Assembly (NCBI GenBank): GCA_964424105.1 | Contig: CAYRHJ010000003.1 | Span: forward strand, 1 to 38,234 | DNA length: 38,234 nt | Direction of reading: 5' to 3' | Source: CAYRHJ01 sp964424105 | Lineage (GTDB): Bacteria; Planctomycetota; Phycisphaerae; UBA1845 | Shown here: one piece after another, positions 8,914 through 16,452 of the stretch | How the letters are laid out: each line of letters starts with the position of its first letter | Position numbering within the stretch: position 1 is the first letter of the stretch | Program-made: the position numbers and the translations under genes | The notes under the pieces: generated by a model | The model's input: only the letters and a program-made list of their open reading frames with translations | Told to the model about the DNA's origin: nothing | Databases searched by the model: none

Positions 8914-9951
8914 CTATTCGTCGCGAATTTCAACGCGTGACTTGTCAACGATCAGCAGATCGAACAGCAGTTCAACGTCTTCATTATACAATCGCACACA
9001 TCCCATGGACGCGTTCATGCCGATGCTCTCCGGTTCGATCGTGCCGTGAATTCCGTAGCGCATCTGCCCCACCGCACCACCGCCCACCCCGTCCAACCCG
9101 ATCCAACGCTCTCCCAACGGGTTTTCGGGATCGTCAGCCGCAACGATCTGACCGCCGCGGGGCGGATAATACGTCGGGTTCTTCAACTTGTTTTTCACCA
9201 CCCACATGCCCGACGGCGTCGAATCCTCCGCTCCCAAACCGACCTTGAAATGATCGATATACGTATCGCCCAGGAACACGTCCAACGCGTGCGCTCGCTT
9301 GTTCACACGGGCGTGAAACGGACCCTGTACCACCTTCAGCCGCCGACCCGCCCGGATGCGGTTCATGTCCTCAATCCCGTTGATGCGGGCTAGAAACTCC
9401 GCCGTGACGTCGTATTGCGCCGCGATTTTTTGCAGCGCTTCTCCCGGCTGAATGACGTGGTACTTGGACAATGGATCCCCCTCGACGCATTGCGCCGAGA
9501 ACACCATCTGCCGCCCCAGGCTTCGCAATTGTGTTCGGGCCTGCTCTTCATCGTTCCCAGCCAACCCCAGATTCATGGCCTCGGTGAATTGGGATCTTGC
9601 CAGCACCGCGTCCCCTGCATCCATCGCGTTCTTCGCGGAATTCAGGAGCGCATGGGCCTGCGCCGGATCGACCACCGTTTCAACCGCATCCGCATCCGTC
9701 AACGAGGCGTCATCGGCTCCGCGCTCAGGCATAGCCGCCTGCCTGCCGCCATCCAGCGGACCGTTTTCCGGACGATTCGTGGTCAGACGCGGTCGATCGC
9801 TCCCACCGCCCAACTCGGCATCCCCATTCGTAAAAGCCGGTTGCGGTGCCAACCAACCCCACACAAACCACACGCCACCGAAGACCGCAATGAAAACACC
9901 CGTGGTTGGAAGAACTCGGTTACGGTTCCGTTTGCGACGTCGTCTGGCCAT
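8914..9951 (-). CDS. membrane-anchored LysM and L,D-transpeptidase (YkuD) protein
   Basis: This 345-residue protein starts with MARRRRKRNRN and one membrane segment (about residues 14-35), so the rest lies outside the cytoplasm. A Pro/Asp-rich linker and short helical repeats (AHALLNSAKNAMDAGD) follow. Then come a LysM peptidoglycan-binding domain (KYHVIQPGEALQKIAAQYDV onward) and a C-terminal YkuD catalytic domain. The catalytic motif is complete: HGTIEPESIG, then SMGCVRL with Cys318. By family it makes 3-3 cross-links or anchors proteins to peptidoglycan. The frame is open upstream to 10044 through tandem-repeat DNA, so the ATG at 9951, next to the Arg-rich lead, is chosen. Confidence 0.92.
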   Translation of the reverse strand: MARRRRKRNRNRVLPTTGVFIAVFGGVWFVWGWLAPQPAFTNGDAELGGGSDRPRLTTNRPENGPLDGGRQAAMPERGADDASLTDADAVETVVDPAQAHALLNSAKNAMDAGDAVLARSQFTEAMNLGLAGNDEEQARTQLRSLGRQMVFSAQCVEGDPLSKYHVIQPGEALQKIAAQYDVTAEFLARINGIEDMNRIRAGRRLKVVQGPFHARVNKRAHALDVFLGDTYIDHFKVGLGAEDSTPSGMWVVKNKLKNPTYYPPRGGQIVAADDPENPLGERWIGLDGVGGGAVGQMRYGIHGTIEPESIGMNASMGCVRLYNEDVELLFDLLIVDKSRVEIRDE

Positions 9952-10007
9952 GGTGCGTAAACCCCCGAATATTGTGGTCGTGTGACCGCCCGCATCCTGC
10001 CGGATGA

Positions 10008-10075
10008 TCGCCCGGCATAAGCGCGCCGGTTCATCGCCCGGCATAATCGCGCCGGTTCATCGCGCCGGATCATCA
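10008..10075. repeat. 26-bp tandem repeat, about 2.5 copies
   Basis: A 26-base unit, TCGCCCGGCATAAGCGCGCC followed by GGTTCA, occupies 10008-10033 and recurs at 10034-10059 with one change (AAG to AAT). A shortened third copy (TCGCGCCGGATCA) ends near 10075. It sits just upstream of the L,D-transpeptidase start, in the 272-base gap (9952-10223) before the 5-formyltetrahydrofolate cyclo-ligase gene, and holds short CCGGC palindromes. It probably arose by slippage; a regulatory role is possible but unsupported. Confidence 0.7.
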
Positions 10076-10223
10076 CCCCGGAACGTGGCTGGTTCACGTG
10101 TGAAACCGCATCTTCGAACAGGATAAGCTTCGCGGGTGATCACGCAAGCAAGATCAGCTTTTTTGTGCCTCGTTCATTCGACTTTTCGGTGGAAAGGATC
10201 GATTCGTATTCCGAAATGAACCC

Positions 10224-10787
10224 CTACGTGAATCGGCGGACTTCCCGGTCGGTTATGAGCATCCCCACGGATCGATCATGCGCCCCGATTGGAATACTGT
10301 TCACCACCTGCTCTTCGAACGCCAACGCGCACGAAACGCCCTTGAAATCCGCGTGGGAAAGGAATTGATCGTAAAAACCCCGGCCCCGGCCCAGTCTATT
10401 ACCGAACCCGTCGAATCCCAACCCCGGAACCAGGACCAGGTCGATCAGGGAAATGGGCGTCGGAACGCCTGATACAGGCTCCCGAAGACCATACCGCGAC
10501 TCGCCAAGGTCGTCCGTCAGCGAGTGAATCTCAATGGCCATCATCCGCCGCTGCTCCCAACTGATCCGTGGAGCCAGCACAAGCTTGTGATCCTGCCACG
10601 CCCGAAGCACGATCGGCGCCGTGTCGACTTCGGTGGCCAACGACAGAAACACCATGACCGTCTCGGCCCGCGAGAATTCGTCGGTTTCGAACAGGGATTG
10701 TGCGACTCGCGATGATTTCGCGAGAACGTCCTCGCGAGACATCGAGGCCAAAATGTTACGAAACCGATGCCGTAACTCGTTCTTCAT
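10224..10787 (-). CDS. 5-formyltetrahydrofolate cyclo-ligase
   Basis: This 187-residue cytoplasmic enzyme (also called methenyltetrahydrofolate synthetase; YgfA/Fau family) converts 5-formyl-THF and ATP to 5,10-methenyl-THF. The N-terminal basic helix (MKNELRHRFRNILASMS), the strand AETVMVFLSLATEVDT and the C-terminal nucleotide/folate motif VLVPGLGFDGFGNRLGRGRG followed by FYD are all present and in order. Length matches the family (about 180-200). Its ATG overlaps the stop of the small upstream gene by four bases (10784-10787), so coupling is likely. It matches the one-carbon metabolism also served by glyA further along. Confidence 0.93.
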   Translation of the reverse strand: MKNELRHRFRNILASMSREDVLAKSSRVAQSLFETDEFSRAETVMVFLSLATEVDTAPIVLRAWQDHKLVLAPRISWEQRRMMAIEIHSLTDDLGESRYGLREPVSGVPTPISLIDLVLVPGLGFDGFGNRLGRGRGFYDQFLSHADFKGVSCALAFEEQVVNSIPIGAHDRSVGMLITDREVRRFT

Positions 10788-10987
10788 GAACGCCCCTGCG
10801 GGTCAGGTTTTCCGGCAACCGTCGCCGCCGCCGCTTTCTGTTTGATTTTCTGAAGATAATCCGCCATGCGAGCCTCCGCGCCTCGACCCGTCGGCAAATA
10901 ATAGTGACTTTCTACACCCAGATACACCTGGTCAGCCGCGAGATTTTCATCGTCATACGGCTCGTCATGCGGCCAGCGATATCCCAT
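10784..10987 (-). CDS. small hypothetical protein coupled to 5-formyl-THF cyclo-ligase
   Basis: From the ATG at 10987 this gives 67 residues beginning MGYRWPHDEPYDDENLAADQ, then VYLGVESHYYLPTGRGAEAR and a Lys/Ala-rich helical tail. GGGA lies about 10 bases upstream on the minus strand. A TTG start at 11125 would add 46 residues containing two cysteines (WRCEC), and the true start is uncertain. Its TGA overlaps the next ATG as ATGA, the best argument that it is real. The acidic, aromatic N-terminal part does not match a family I know. Confidence 0.5.
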   Translation of the reverse strand: MGYRWPHDEPYDDENLAADQVYLGVESHYYLPTGRGAEARMADYLQKIKQKAAAATVAGKPDPQGRS

Positions 10988-11353
10988 TCCACGTCCCAGC
11001 GCCTCCACCCCGCGATCGCGGACGCATTCGCACCGCCAACGGCGCCGCCCGTTCACGATGAAACCAATGCTGCTCGTCAAAAAGTCCCATGGCTTGTTAC
11101 CAATTTGAAGTCTGCCGTTGGCCAACCTACACTTGAAAAACGGTGGTCGGGTACAGGTTCATTCGGGGTTCATTGTAACAAAACCGGCGAATTCTGTCCC
11201 ATATCGCTGCGAATCGGTGTAAACTGGCGGATCGGTGGTTGAGATTGGCCCTTGACCGACCGATAATCATCTGTGAACACTCGCCCGATTTCATTCCGGC
11301 CATCGACCGTTGAAGTTAGGGCTTGTTGAACGAAATCCAGCGGGAGGGCTACT
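10988..11353. other. intergenic region between small gene and glmS
   Basis: These 366 bases separate divergent genes. The left part may code for the N terminus of the small minus-strand protein if its TTG start at 11125 is used. The right part holds the predicted glmS promoter (11239-11267) and its leader of about 80 bases. I looked for a glmS-type self-cleaving ribozyme in the leader and saw no match. Confidence 0.4.
11239..11267 (+). promoter_or_regulatory. predicted sigma-70 type promoter of glmS
   Basis: TTGAGA at 11239-11244 and GATAAT at 11262-11267 are separated by exactly 17 bases, close to the housekeeping consensus. Transcription would start near 11274, giving an untranslated leader of about 80 bases before the glmS ATG, which has GGGAGG about 8 bases upstream. 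Confidence 0.45.
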
Positions 11354-13180
11354 ATGTGTGGAATCGTTGGTTACGTGGGCGGTCGAAATGCGCTTCCCAT
11401 CCTGGTTGAGGGGCTGAAGCGACTCGAGTATCGCGGTTATGACTCCGCCGGCGTGGCCCTTGTTCAAGACGGCGCCATCCAAATCACCAAGTCCGCCGGC
11501 CGCATCTCCGTGCTGGAACAGATACTCGACTACGACAGTTCAACAGCCACCACCGGTATCGCCCATACCCGCTGGGCAACCCACGGCGCGCCCACGGACG
11601 TCAACGCCCATCCCCATTCCGACATGAGTGGCCGATTCGCGCTCGTCCATAACGGCATTCTCGAAAACTATCACACCCTCCGTGTCTATCTTTCCGGTCA
11701 GGGTGTCGACTTCGCCAGCGAAACGGATACCGAGGTGCTCGTTCAGCTCATCGCCCGCCTTTACAACGGCAACTTGGAACATGCCGTGAAACAGGCCCTA
11801 CGCGAGGTCCGCGGCACGTACGGCATCGCCGTGACTTGTGTCGATGAACCCGGCGTGATCGTAGCCGCCCGCCGGGGCAGCCCGTTGCTGGTGGGCATCG
11901 GCAAAGGCGAATACATCATCGCTTCCGACGCCGCCGCCATTCTCGCCCACACCACGCAGGTCATCTATCTTGAAGATGATGAAATCGTGCGCGTTTCAAG
12001 CGACGGCATTCGCACCACCACGATCGAAGACATCCCCGTTTCCAAGGAAATCCAGGAAATCGAATGGACGCTCGACGAGATCGAGCTGGGCGGCCACGAG
12101 CATTTCATGTTCAAGGAAATCGTGGAACAGCCCAACTCCTTGCGGACCTGCCTGCGGGGCCGCGTCGACACCACCGGTTATTCCGTCCACTTGGGCGGCA
12201 TCGCGGACGTGAGTCGCGAGTTGACGCGGGCCAAGCGGATTATCCTGACCGGTTGCGGCACGGCTTGGCATGCAGGACTGGTGGGCGAATACCTGTTCGA
12301 GGATCTGGCCCGCATCCCCACGGAAACGGAATACGCCAGCGAATTCCGATATCGCAACCCCATTATCGAAGACGGGACCATCGTCATCGTCATCTCGCAA
12401 AGCGGCGAAACGACGGACACCATGGCCGCCCTCGAGGAAGCCAAGCAGCGAGGGGCGCTGGTGCTGGGTGTCGTGAACGTCGTCGGATCCTCCATCGCCC
12501 GGGCCACCAACGCCGGTGTGTATCTGCACGTCGGACCTGAAATCGGCGTGGCCAGCACGAAGGCATTTACGGGCCAGGTCGCGGTCCTTTCTATGTTGGC
12601 CTGTTACCTGGGACGACGGCGGCACATGTCGCAATCCTACGCCAGCCAGTTCCTCGACGCCTTGGCTGCGATTCCCGACCTGATGAGCCAGGTGCTGGAA
12701 CAAAACGACGCCTGCAAGGCGGTGGCAGAGGCCAACATCGAGCACGACAATTGGCTGTACCTGGGCAGGGGATATCATTATCCGGTGGCATTGGAAGGTG
12801 CGCTCAAGTTGAAAGAGATCAGCTATATTCACGCCGAGGGCCTGCCCGCAGCCGAGATGAAACACGGGCCCATCGCCCTGATCACCGATCACATGCCCGC
12901 CGTCTTCATCGCCACCCAAGGCACGCAGTACGAGAAAATCCTCGGCAACATCGAAGAGGTTCGCTCGCGCGGAGGCCGAATCATCGCCATTGCCACCGAG
13001 GGTGACCGGCAGATCGATCGCTTGGCCGATTTCATCATCCGCATCCCTGACACGCTGGAACCGCTTCAGCCGCTCCTGTCGGTGATCCCCTTGCAGCTTA
13101 TCGCGTACCACGCCGCGCTGCTTCGCGGCTGCAACGTCGACAAACCTCGCAACTTGGCCAAGAGCGTGACCGTGGAGTGA
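11354..13180 (+). CDS. glmS: glutamine--fructose-6-phosphate aminotransferase (isomerizing)
   Basis: This 608-residue enzyme makes glucosamine-6-phosphate from fructose-6-phosphate and glutamine, the first step to UDP-GlcNAc for the cell envelope. After the initiator Met the catalytic Cys2 leads MCGIVGYVGG. The N-terminal glutaminase domain spans about residues 1-225 (RLEYRGYDSAGVA, HTRWATHG, NGILENY). Two SIS sugar-isomerase domains follow: ILTGCGTAWHAG and ISQSGETTDT in the first, then LGRGYHYPVALEGALKLKEI and the terminal LAKSVTVE. Length equals the Escherichia coli enzyme (609). A GGGAGG site and a good promoter precede it. It is monocistronic; a long gene-free stretch follows. Confidence 0.98.
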   Translation: MCGIVGYVGGRNALPILVEGLKRLEYRGYDSAGVALVQDGAIQITKSAGRISVLEQILDYDSSTATTGIAHTRWATHGAPTDVNAHPHSDMSGRFALVHNGILENYHTLRVYLSGQGVDFASETDTEVLVQLIARLYNGNLEHAVKQALREVRGTYGIAVTCVDEPGVIVAARRGSPLLVGIGKGEYIIASDAAAILAHTTQVIYLEDDEIVRVSSDGIRTTTIEDIPVSKEIQEIEWTLDEIELGGHEHFMFKEIVEQPNSLRTCLRGRVDTTGYSVHLGGIADVSRELTRAKRIILTGCGTAWHAGLVGEYLFEDLARIPTETEYASEFRYRNPIIEDGTIVIVISQSGETTDTMAALEEAKQRGALVLGVVNVVGSSIARATNAGVYLHVGPEIGVASTKAFTGQVAVLSMLACYLGRRRHMSQSYASQFLDALAAIPDLMSQVLEQNDACKAVAEANIEHDNWLYLGRGYHYPVALEGALKLKEISYIHAEGLPAAEMKHGPIALITDHMPAVFIATQGTQYEKILGNIEEVRSRGGRIIAIATEGDRQIDRLADFIIRIPDTLEPLQPLLSVIPLQLIAYHAALLRGCNVDKPRNLAKSVTVE

Positions 13181-13296
13181 CTTCCTTCCGCCACCGCCGC
13201 AGGTTGATTCAGCCGTCGCGACAACGCCGTCGCCGATTCACCGAGCGCGAGCCAGCGTAAATCATGTCTGGTGTTCGAACCCGCACGCGTCTTAAC

Positions 13297-13428
13297 AGAG
13301 CCGCGACCGTCAGAGCCTGGGAAAAAATCAAAAGAATCGTTCGGGCAACCCGCGTGGCGCTATCAAGAATGCGGGTCGCTGCCATCGAAAATCGATTTTT
13401 TCTCAGGCTCGTCAGGGAGCGGAAGCAC
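13297..13428 (+). repeat. GAGCCGCGA dispersed repeat, interrupted copy
   Basis: The left half AGAGCCGCGACCGTCA (13297-13312) and the right half GTCAGGGAGCGGAAG (13411-13425) are split by 98 bases. Removing the insert and one GTCA gives AGAGCCGCGACCGTCAGGGA followed by GCGGAAGC. That agrees closely with the uninterrupted relative at 18080-18100 (minus strand: GAGCCGCGACCGTGAAAGAG, then CGG), supporting the reconstruction. Confidence 0.6.
13313..13410. mobile_element. 98-bp MITE-like element
   Basis: Terminal inverted repeats of 17 bases, GAGCCTGGGAAAAAATC at 13313-13329 and GATTTTTTCTCAGGCTC at 13394-13410, match at 16 of 17 positions. The element is flanked on both sides by GTCA (13309-13312 and 13411-13414), a likely 4-base target duplication, and it interrupts a dispersed repeat. 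It has no coding capacity, so any movement would need a transposase encoded elsewhere. A related end may lie next to the repeat at 127-146. Confidence 0.6.
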
Positions 13429-13492
13429 AGTCAAACCGTTTCAACCGCGCTATCGTCGTTTCAAGAGTTGCGCGATGAACGGCGTTCGGACC

Positions 13493-13517
13493 GTCATTCC
13501 GGCGAAAGGCGGAATCC
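13493..13517 (+). repeat. REP-like palindrome
   Basis: GTCATTCCGGCGAAAGGCGG followed by AATCC is a 25-base imperfect palindrome of the widespread GTCATTCC...GGAATCC type. The same family occurs as an inverted pair at 27301-27365. It is intergenic, with no nearby REP-associated transposase. Confidence 0.65.
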
Positions 13518-13608
13518 AGCGGGGTGCCCCATTCATAGCGCAGCGATGGGTGGGGTGGCGATGATCGGCGTTCGGAGAGTTTCGAACACGCAAGCCAACT
13601 CCGGGTCC

Positions 13609-13860
13609 ATCATCGCCAACCCACCCTTTGCTTCGCAAAGGATGGGCCACCCACCGGCAGCACGTCATCGGCTCCCCACCTCCAACGGCGGACCGCTCGC
13701 TTTGCGCTCGCGGCTCGTGAATGCGGGGGTGAAACGCGGACAAATCATCGGCTCCCCCACGTCTAAAGACGTGGGCCACCCCCAGAAGGTCATCATCGGC
13801 TCCCCCACGTCTAAAGACGTGGGCCACCCCCAGAAGGTCATCATCGGCTCCCCCACCCGC
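13609..13860. repeat. array of hairpin units with a shared frame
   Basis: Two 48-base direct repeats at 13744-13791 and 13792-13839, plus the start of a third at 13840, each carry a perfect hairpin CCCACGTCtaaaGACGTGGG (13756-13775 and 13804-13823). An earlier unit at 13609-13655 has the same outer frame (ATCATCG ... CCCAC ... TGGGCCACC) but a different core, CCTTTGCttcGCAAAGG. Between them, 13663-13716 begins with the same TCATCGGCTCCCCA lead and holds a GAGCCGCGA relative. The hairpins lack U tracts, so they are not typical intrinsic terminators. Confidence 0.7.
13693..13716 (-). repeat. GAGCCGCGA repeat relative
   Basis: The minus strand reads GAGCCGCGAGCGCAAAGCGA followed by GCGG, sharing both ends (GAGCCGCGA and GAGCGG) with the copies at 127-146, 13297-13428 and 18080-18100 but with a different core. 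Confidence 0.5.
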
Positions 13861-13896
13861 CGTTTCAAGCCTTGCGATAATTCAGAACTAACCGCC

Positions 13897-14262
13897 CTAT
13901 GAGCCCGCGGGCGAGGAAGCGTCGGCGTCGTTCGATGATCCCGCAGACGTCGATCGGGAGGGTTGCGGTGACGGTTCGCCGGAATGTGAATTCGGCAGAA
14001 TCTTGTTGGCTTCGGATACGCGCGCGGAGGACGATGGCGACGGACCGGGCAACTTGGGAGGCCTAGGCTCGTCCGGCGGACGATCCGCGTTTTCCATGTC
14101 GTCCTTGACGTCCTTCAAGCCGCGTTTGAATTCGACGATGCTCTTGCCGATCGATCGGGCGACGCTCGGCAGCCGACCGCCGAAAATCAACAGCCCGATG
14201 ATCAGGATGACCAGCCATTCCATGCCCCCCGGCAATCCGAATATGGCGAGAAGATTGGGCAA
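13897..14262 (-). CDS. tatA: twin-arginine translocase TatA/TatB-family subunit
   Basis: This 121-residue protein has the TatA layout: a short N terminus, one membrane helix (about residues 14-29, MEWLVILIIGLLIFGG), the hinge and amphipathic helix RLPSVARSIGKSIVEFKRG, then a polar Pro/Ser-rich tail (about residues 55-121). The GG-RLP hinge and the following Gly are family hallmarks. By family it forms the pore that exports folded proteins with twin-arginine signals. No tatC is in the window. The tail is longer than in minimal TatA and TatB-like function cannot be excluded, but the helix lacks the TatB-typical Glu-Pro. It lies 132 bases downstream of coaD on the same strand. Confidence 0.9.
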   Translation of the reverse strand: MPNLLAIFGLPGGMEWLVILIIGLLIFGGRLPSVARSIGKSIVEFKRGLKDVKDDMENADRPPDEPRPPKLPGPSPSSSARVSEANKILPNSHSGEPSPQPSRSTSAGSSNDADASSPAGS

Positions 14263-14394
14263 TTTTCTACTCCTGCACGGCGTCGAATGGATCGTGCGAC
14301 CGGTTTCGTTTGCAGGCCTGCGAGCACATTCGCGACCTCATTATGCTATAGGCTTGGCTCGTGAACGTCAAAATCGTCGCCTTCGCTGTGTGTA

Positions 14395-14919
14395 TTAACG
14401 ACCGGGACGCAGCTTGGATTGCAGTCGTTTTAGCACGGCGGTCGGCACGAGATGCGACAGGCGCTCAAAATCCCTGCATCCCAACTCCACAATCTGCTTG
14501 ATCAAGCTGCTGGAAGTCAACGCCGTCTGATCGGTGGCCATCAAAAAGACCGTTTCAACAGCCCCCACGATCAGATTGGCATTGGCGAACTGCATCTCGT
14601 CTCGCAAATCCACGCTGTCGCGAATGCCACGAAGAATCACGTTGCCGTTGACCTGTCGGACGAATTCCATGGTCAGGCCGTCGTAGGCCCGTACCGACAC
14701 GTTGGGCATGTCGCCCACCAGTTCGCCCAGCATGTCCACGCGCTCCTCCGGAGCGAACATGGCCGCCTTTTCGGGATTGTGACCGACACCCACGATGAGT
14801 TGGGGAAACATGCGCGAGGCCCGGCGAATCAGATCCAGATGCCCATTGGTCACCGGATCAAACGTCCCCGGAAAAACAGCGATGACGTCGGTGTGCGGGA
14901 TGTTGTTCGAACCGGCCAC
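14395..14919 (-). CDS. coaD: phosphopantetheine adenylyltransferase
   Basis: This 174-residue cytoplasmic enzyme joins ATP and 4'-phosphopantetheine to give dephospho-CoA in coenzyme A synthesis. The nucleotidyltransferase signature is clear: AVFPGTFDPVTNGHLDLI with the (T/H)xGH motif as TNGH at residues 25-28, then NVILRGIRDSVDLRDEMQFA and the terminal TSSSLIKQI typical of CoaD. It is slightly longer than the usual 160 residues because of a ten-residue N-terminal lead. It is divergent from pyrD and could share a control region with it. Confidence 0.97.
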   Translation of the reverse strand: MAGSNNIPHTDVIAVFPGTFDPVTNGHLDLIRRASRMFPQLIVGVGHNPEKAAMFAPEERVDMLGELVGDMPNVSVRAYDGLTMEFVRQVNGNVILRGIRDSVDLRDEMQFANANLIVGAVETVFLMATDQTALTSSSLIKQIVELGCRDFERLSHLVPTAVLKRLQSKLRPGR

Positions 14920-15015
14920 GATCGTTTCATCTTAACTGCGTGCGTCCCAACCGGAAAGTGGAAAGTTTCGCCCATCGACGCAGCCGGGCCAGCCCGTCCG
15001 GCGGGCCACCGCATT

Positions 15016-15033
15016 CTTGACACAATCGTCAAG
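15016..15033. promoter_or_regulatory. inverted repeat CTTGAC-N6-GTCAAG upstream of pyrD
   Basis: Perfect 6-base arms CTTGAC (15016-15021) and GTCAAG (15028-15033) flank ACAATC, ending 7 bases before the ATG at 15041. TTGACA here could also be a -35 box or a TTG start, but the symmetry suggests a protein site. It lies in the 121-base gap between the divergent coaD and pyrD. Confidence 0.3.
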
Positions 15034-15040
15034 CGCTTCG

Positions 15041-15997
15041 ATGCTCGTGCGGATGCCGGAACCCTTTCACGACGAGGAAGTGGACCTGTCCGTCAATCTC
15101 GCGGGGTTGACCCTGCGCAACCCCATCGCCACCGCCTCCGGGACGAGCGGGTACGGACCGGAATACGCGCCGTTCCTGGACATCCGATCGCTGGGCGCTT
15201 TCGTAACCAAAGCCGTCACCCCCGAGGAACGAAAGGGAAACCCCCAGCCACGCACCGTCGAAACGGCATCGGGGATGTTGAACGCCATCGGATTGGCCAA
15301 CGTCGGTCTGGAACGATTCTGCCGTGAAAAGATACCCTATTTGAAGGAACTGGGCATCCCTGTCATTGTGAACGTCGCGGGTCGGACGCCCGACGATTTC
15401 GCAGCCGTTTGCGAACGTCTGGACGAATTCGATTGTATATCGGCGCTGGAGTTGAACGTATCCTGCCCGAATGTAGCCGACGGGCTGGACTACGGAACCG
15501 ATCCCGCGAAGCTGGAAAAGCTGGTCGGGCACGTCCGCGGCCATGTCCACCGAGCAAGACTGATGGTCAAGTTGTCGCCCAACGTGACGGACATCACCGC
15601 GACGGCGCGGGCGGCCATCAATGGGGGTGCCGATATCCTGTCACTCATCAACACGTTGCAGGGAATGGTGATCAACGTGAACACCCGGCGCCCCATGCTG
15701 GCCAATCGAGTCGGCGGTCTTTCCGGTCCCGCCATCAAGCCCGTCGCGTTGGCCATGGTGTATCGGGTCTATGACAAGGTTGCCCGTGACGCGGGCGTGC
15801 CTATCGTCGGCATGGGAGGAATCGCGAATTGGCGGGACGTCGTCGAGTTCCTGCTGGCCGGCGCGACGGCGGTGGCTATCGGCACCATGATGTTCATCGA
15901 TCCGTCAATCCCCCGTCAGATATGCGATGGATTGCGTAACTATTTATGTGAAAATAAGTTAAAAGCAGTTTCCAGCCTGATAGGCCAGCTTCGTTAG
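15041..15997 (+). CDS. pyrD: dihydroorotate dehydrogenase, class 1 (probably 1B catalytic subunit)
   Basis: This 318-residue FMN enzyme oxidises dihydroorotate to orotate in pyrimidine synthesis. It begins DLSVNLAGLTLRNPIATASG, the usual class 1 start. The catalytic Cys142 sits in LELNVSCPNV (class 2 enzymes have Ser there), and FMN-phosphate motifs GMGGI and AGATAVAIGT follow. Length and the RPMLANRVGGLSGPAIKP segment suit class 1B, which works with the PyrK electron-transfer subunit; no pyrK is present here. The start is uncertain: the frame is open to a TTG at 15017 lying inside a palindrome, and ATG codons occur at 15041 and 15053 without strong ribosome binding sites. Confidence 0.94.
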   Translation: MLVRMPEPFHDEEVDLSVNLAGLTLRNPIATASGTSGYGPEYAPFLDIRSLGAFVTKAVTPEERKGNPQPRTVETASGMLNAIGLANVGLERFCREKIPYLKELGIPVIVNVAGRTPDDFAAVCERLDEFDCISALELNVSCPNVADGLDYGTDPAKLEKLVGHVRGHVHRARLMVKLSPNVTDITATARAAINGGADILSLINTLQGMVINVNTRRPMLANRVGGLSGPAIKPVALAMVYRVYDKVARDAGVPIVGMGGIANWRDVVEFLLAGATAVAIGTMMFIDPSIPRQICDGLRNYLCENKLKAVSSLIGQLR

Positions 15998-16215
15998 CTG
16001 GAATGTACGTCCGGCGTGGTGAATGACGATCAATATAGCCCGTTGACCTGCGAAATGATCGATAGGTACCAGCCCGTTTGGTTGATTTGCAAGGATATGG
16101 CTCGCGTCGAGTTTGTTGCCCGCGTACGCGGCCCGGAATATACTCCGACTGTCAGGGCACAAGCCCGCTAGGCCCTGCAAGTTCAGCCGTACAAGGCTGT
16201 TAGAGGCCCACGCAA

Positions 16216-16440
16216 ATGCCGATCTATGAATACGAGTGTTCGCAATGCGAACATGCATTTGAAGAGCTTGTTTCGACGGACCGGCGGAAGAAAATTTCCT
16301 GCCCATCCTGTGGCAGTGATAAAACGAGGATCAAATTCAGCATTTTTTCCGCCAGGAACTCGCATGAACCGGTCACGACCATGCCCGCGGGCGGATGTGG
16401 CCGATGTGGCGACCCCAACGGCCCGTGCGGATTGGATTGA
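16216..16440 (+). CDS. FmdB-family zinc-ribbon protein
   Basis: This 74-residue protein opens with MPIYEYECSQCEHAFE and has CxxC pairs at residues 8/11 and 29/32, the FmdB-type zinc ribbon. The C terminus is Gly/Cys-rich (GGCGRCGDPNGPCG) and may bind further metal. The founding FmdB was proposed as a regulator of formamidase, but most homologues have no proven role. AGAGG lies about 9 bases upstream of the ATG. The 218-base gap from pyrD to this gene shows no gene or repeat I can defend. It leads a tight run of four small genes. Confidence 0.9.
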   Translation: MPIYEYECSQCEHAFEELVSTDRRKKISCPSCGSDKTRIKFSIFSARNSHEPVTTMPAGGCGRCGDPNGPCGLD

Positions 16441-16452
16441 TCGGGGGAAACT

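Larger units (their letters stand above)
13181..13896. other. repeat-rich gene-free region between glmS and tatA
   Basis: These 716 bases hold no credible gene. A 212-residue plus-strand frame crosses them but is built from repeats (for example RHSGERRNPAG, the usual translation of REP-like elements). In order they contain an interrupted GAGCCGCGA repeat with a MITE-like insertion (13297-13428), a REP-like palindrome (13493-13517), a hairpin CCTTTGCttcGCAAAGG (13625-13641), a second GAGCCGCGA relative (13693-13716) and 48-base tandem hairpin units (13744-13856). This looks like a landing pad for dispersed non-coding elements between converging genes. Confidence 0.75.

Noticed and set aside
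11274..11353. glmS riboswitch/ribozyme in the glmS leader
   Set aside because: The leader is short and shows none of the conserved ribozyme core; the class is mainly known from Gram-positive bacteria.
11996..13111. Minus-strand frame of 371 residues inside glmS
   Set aside because: It is a shadow of glmS codon bias, Asp/Gly/His-rich, with no family features.
13744..13860. CRISPR-like look of the 48-bp direct repeats
   Set aside because: The units are contiguous with no unique spacers, contain a symmetric hairpin, and no cas gene is near.
13264..13902. Plus-strand frame of 212 residues after glmS
   Set aside because: It is built from REP-like, MITE-like and hairpin repeats; its translation contains the tell-tale RHSGERRNPAG and exact tandem peptide copies, with no start signal.
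15998..16215. Possible regulatory RNA between pyrD and the FmdB-like gene
   Set aside because: Short complementary segments exist, but I could not draw a stable or recognisable structure, and no promoter-terminator pair is evident.
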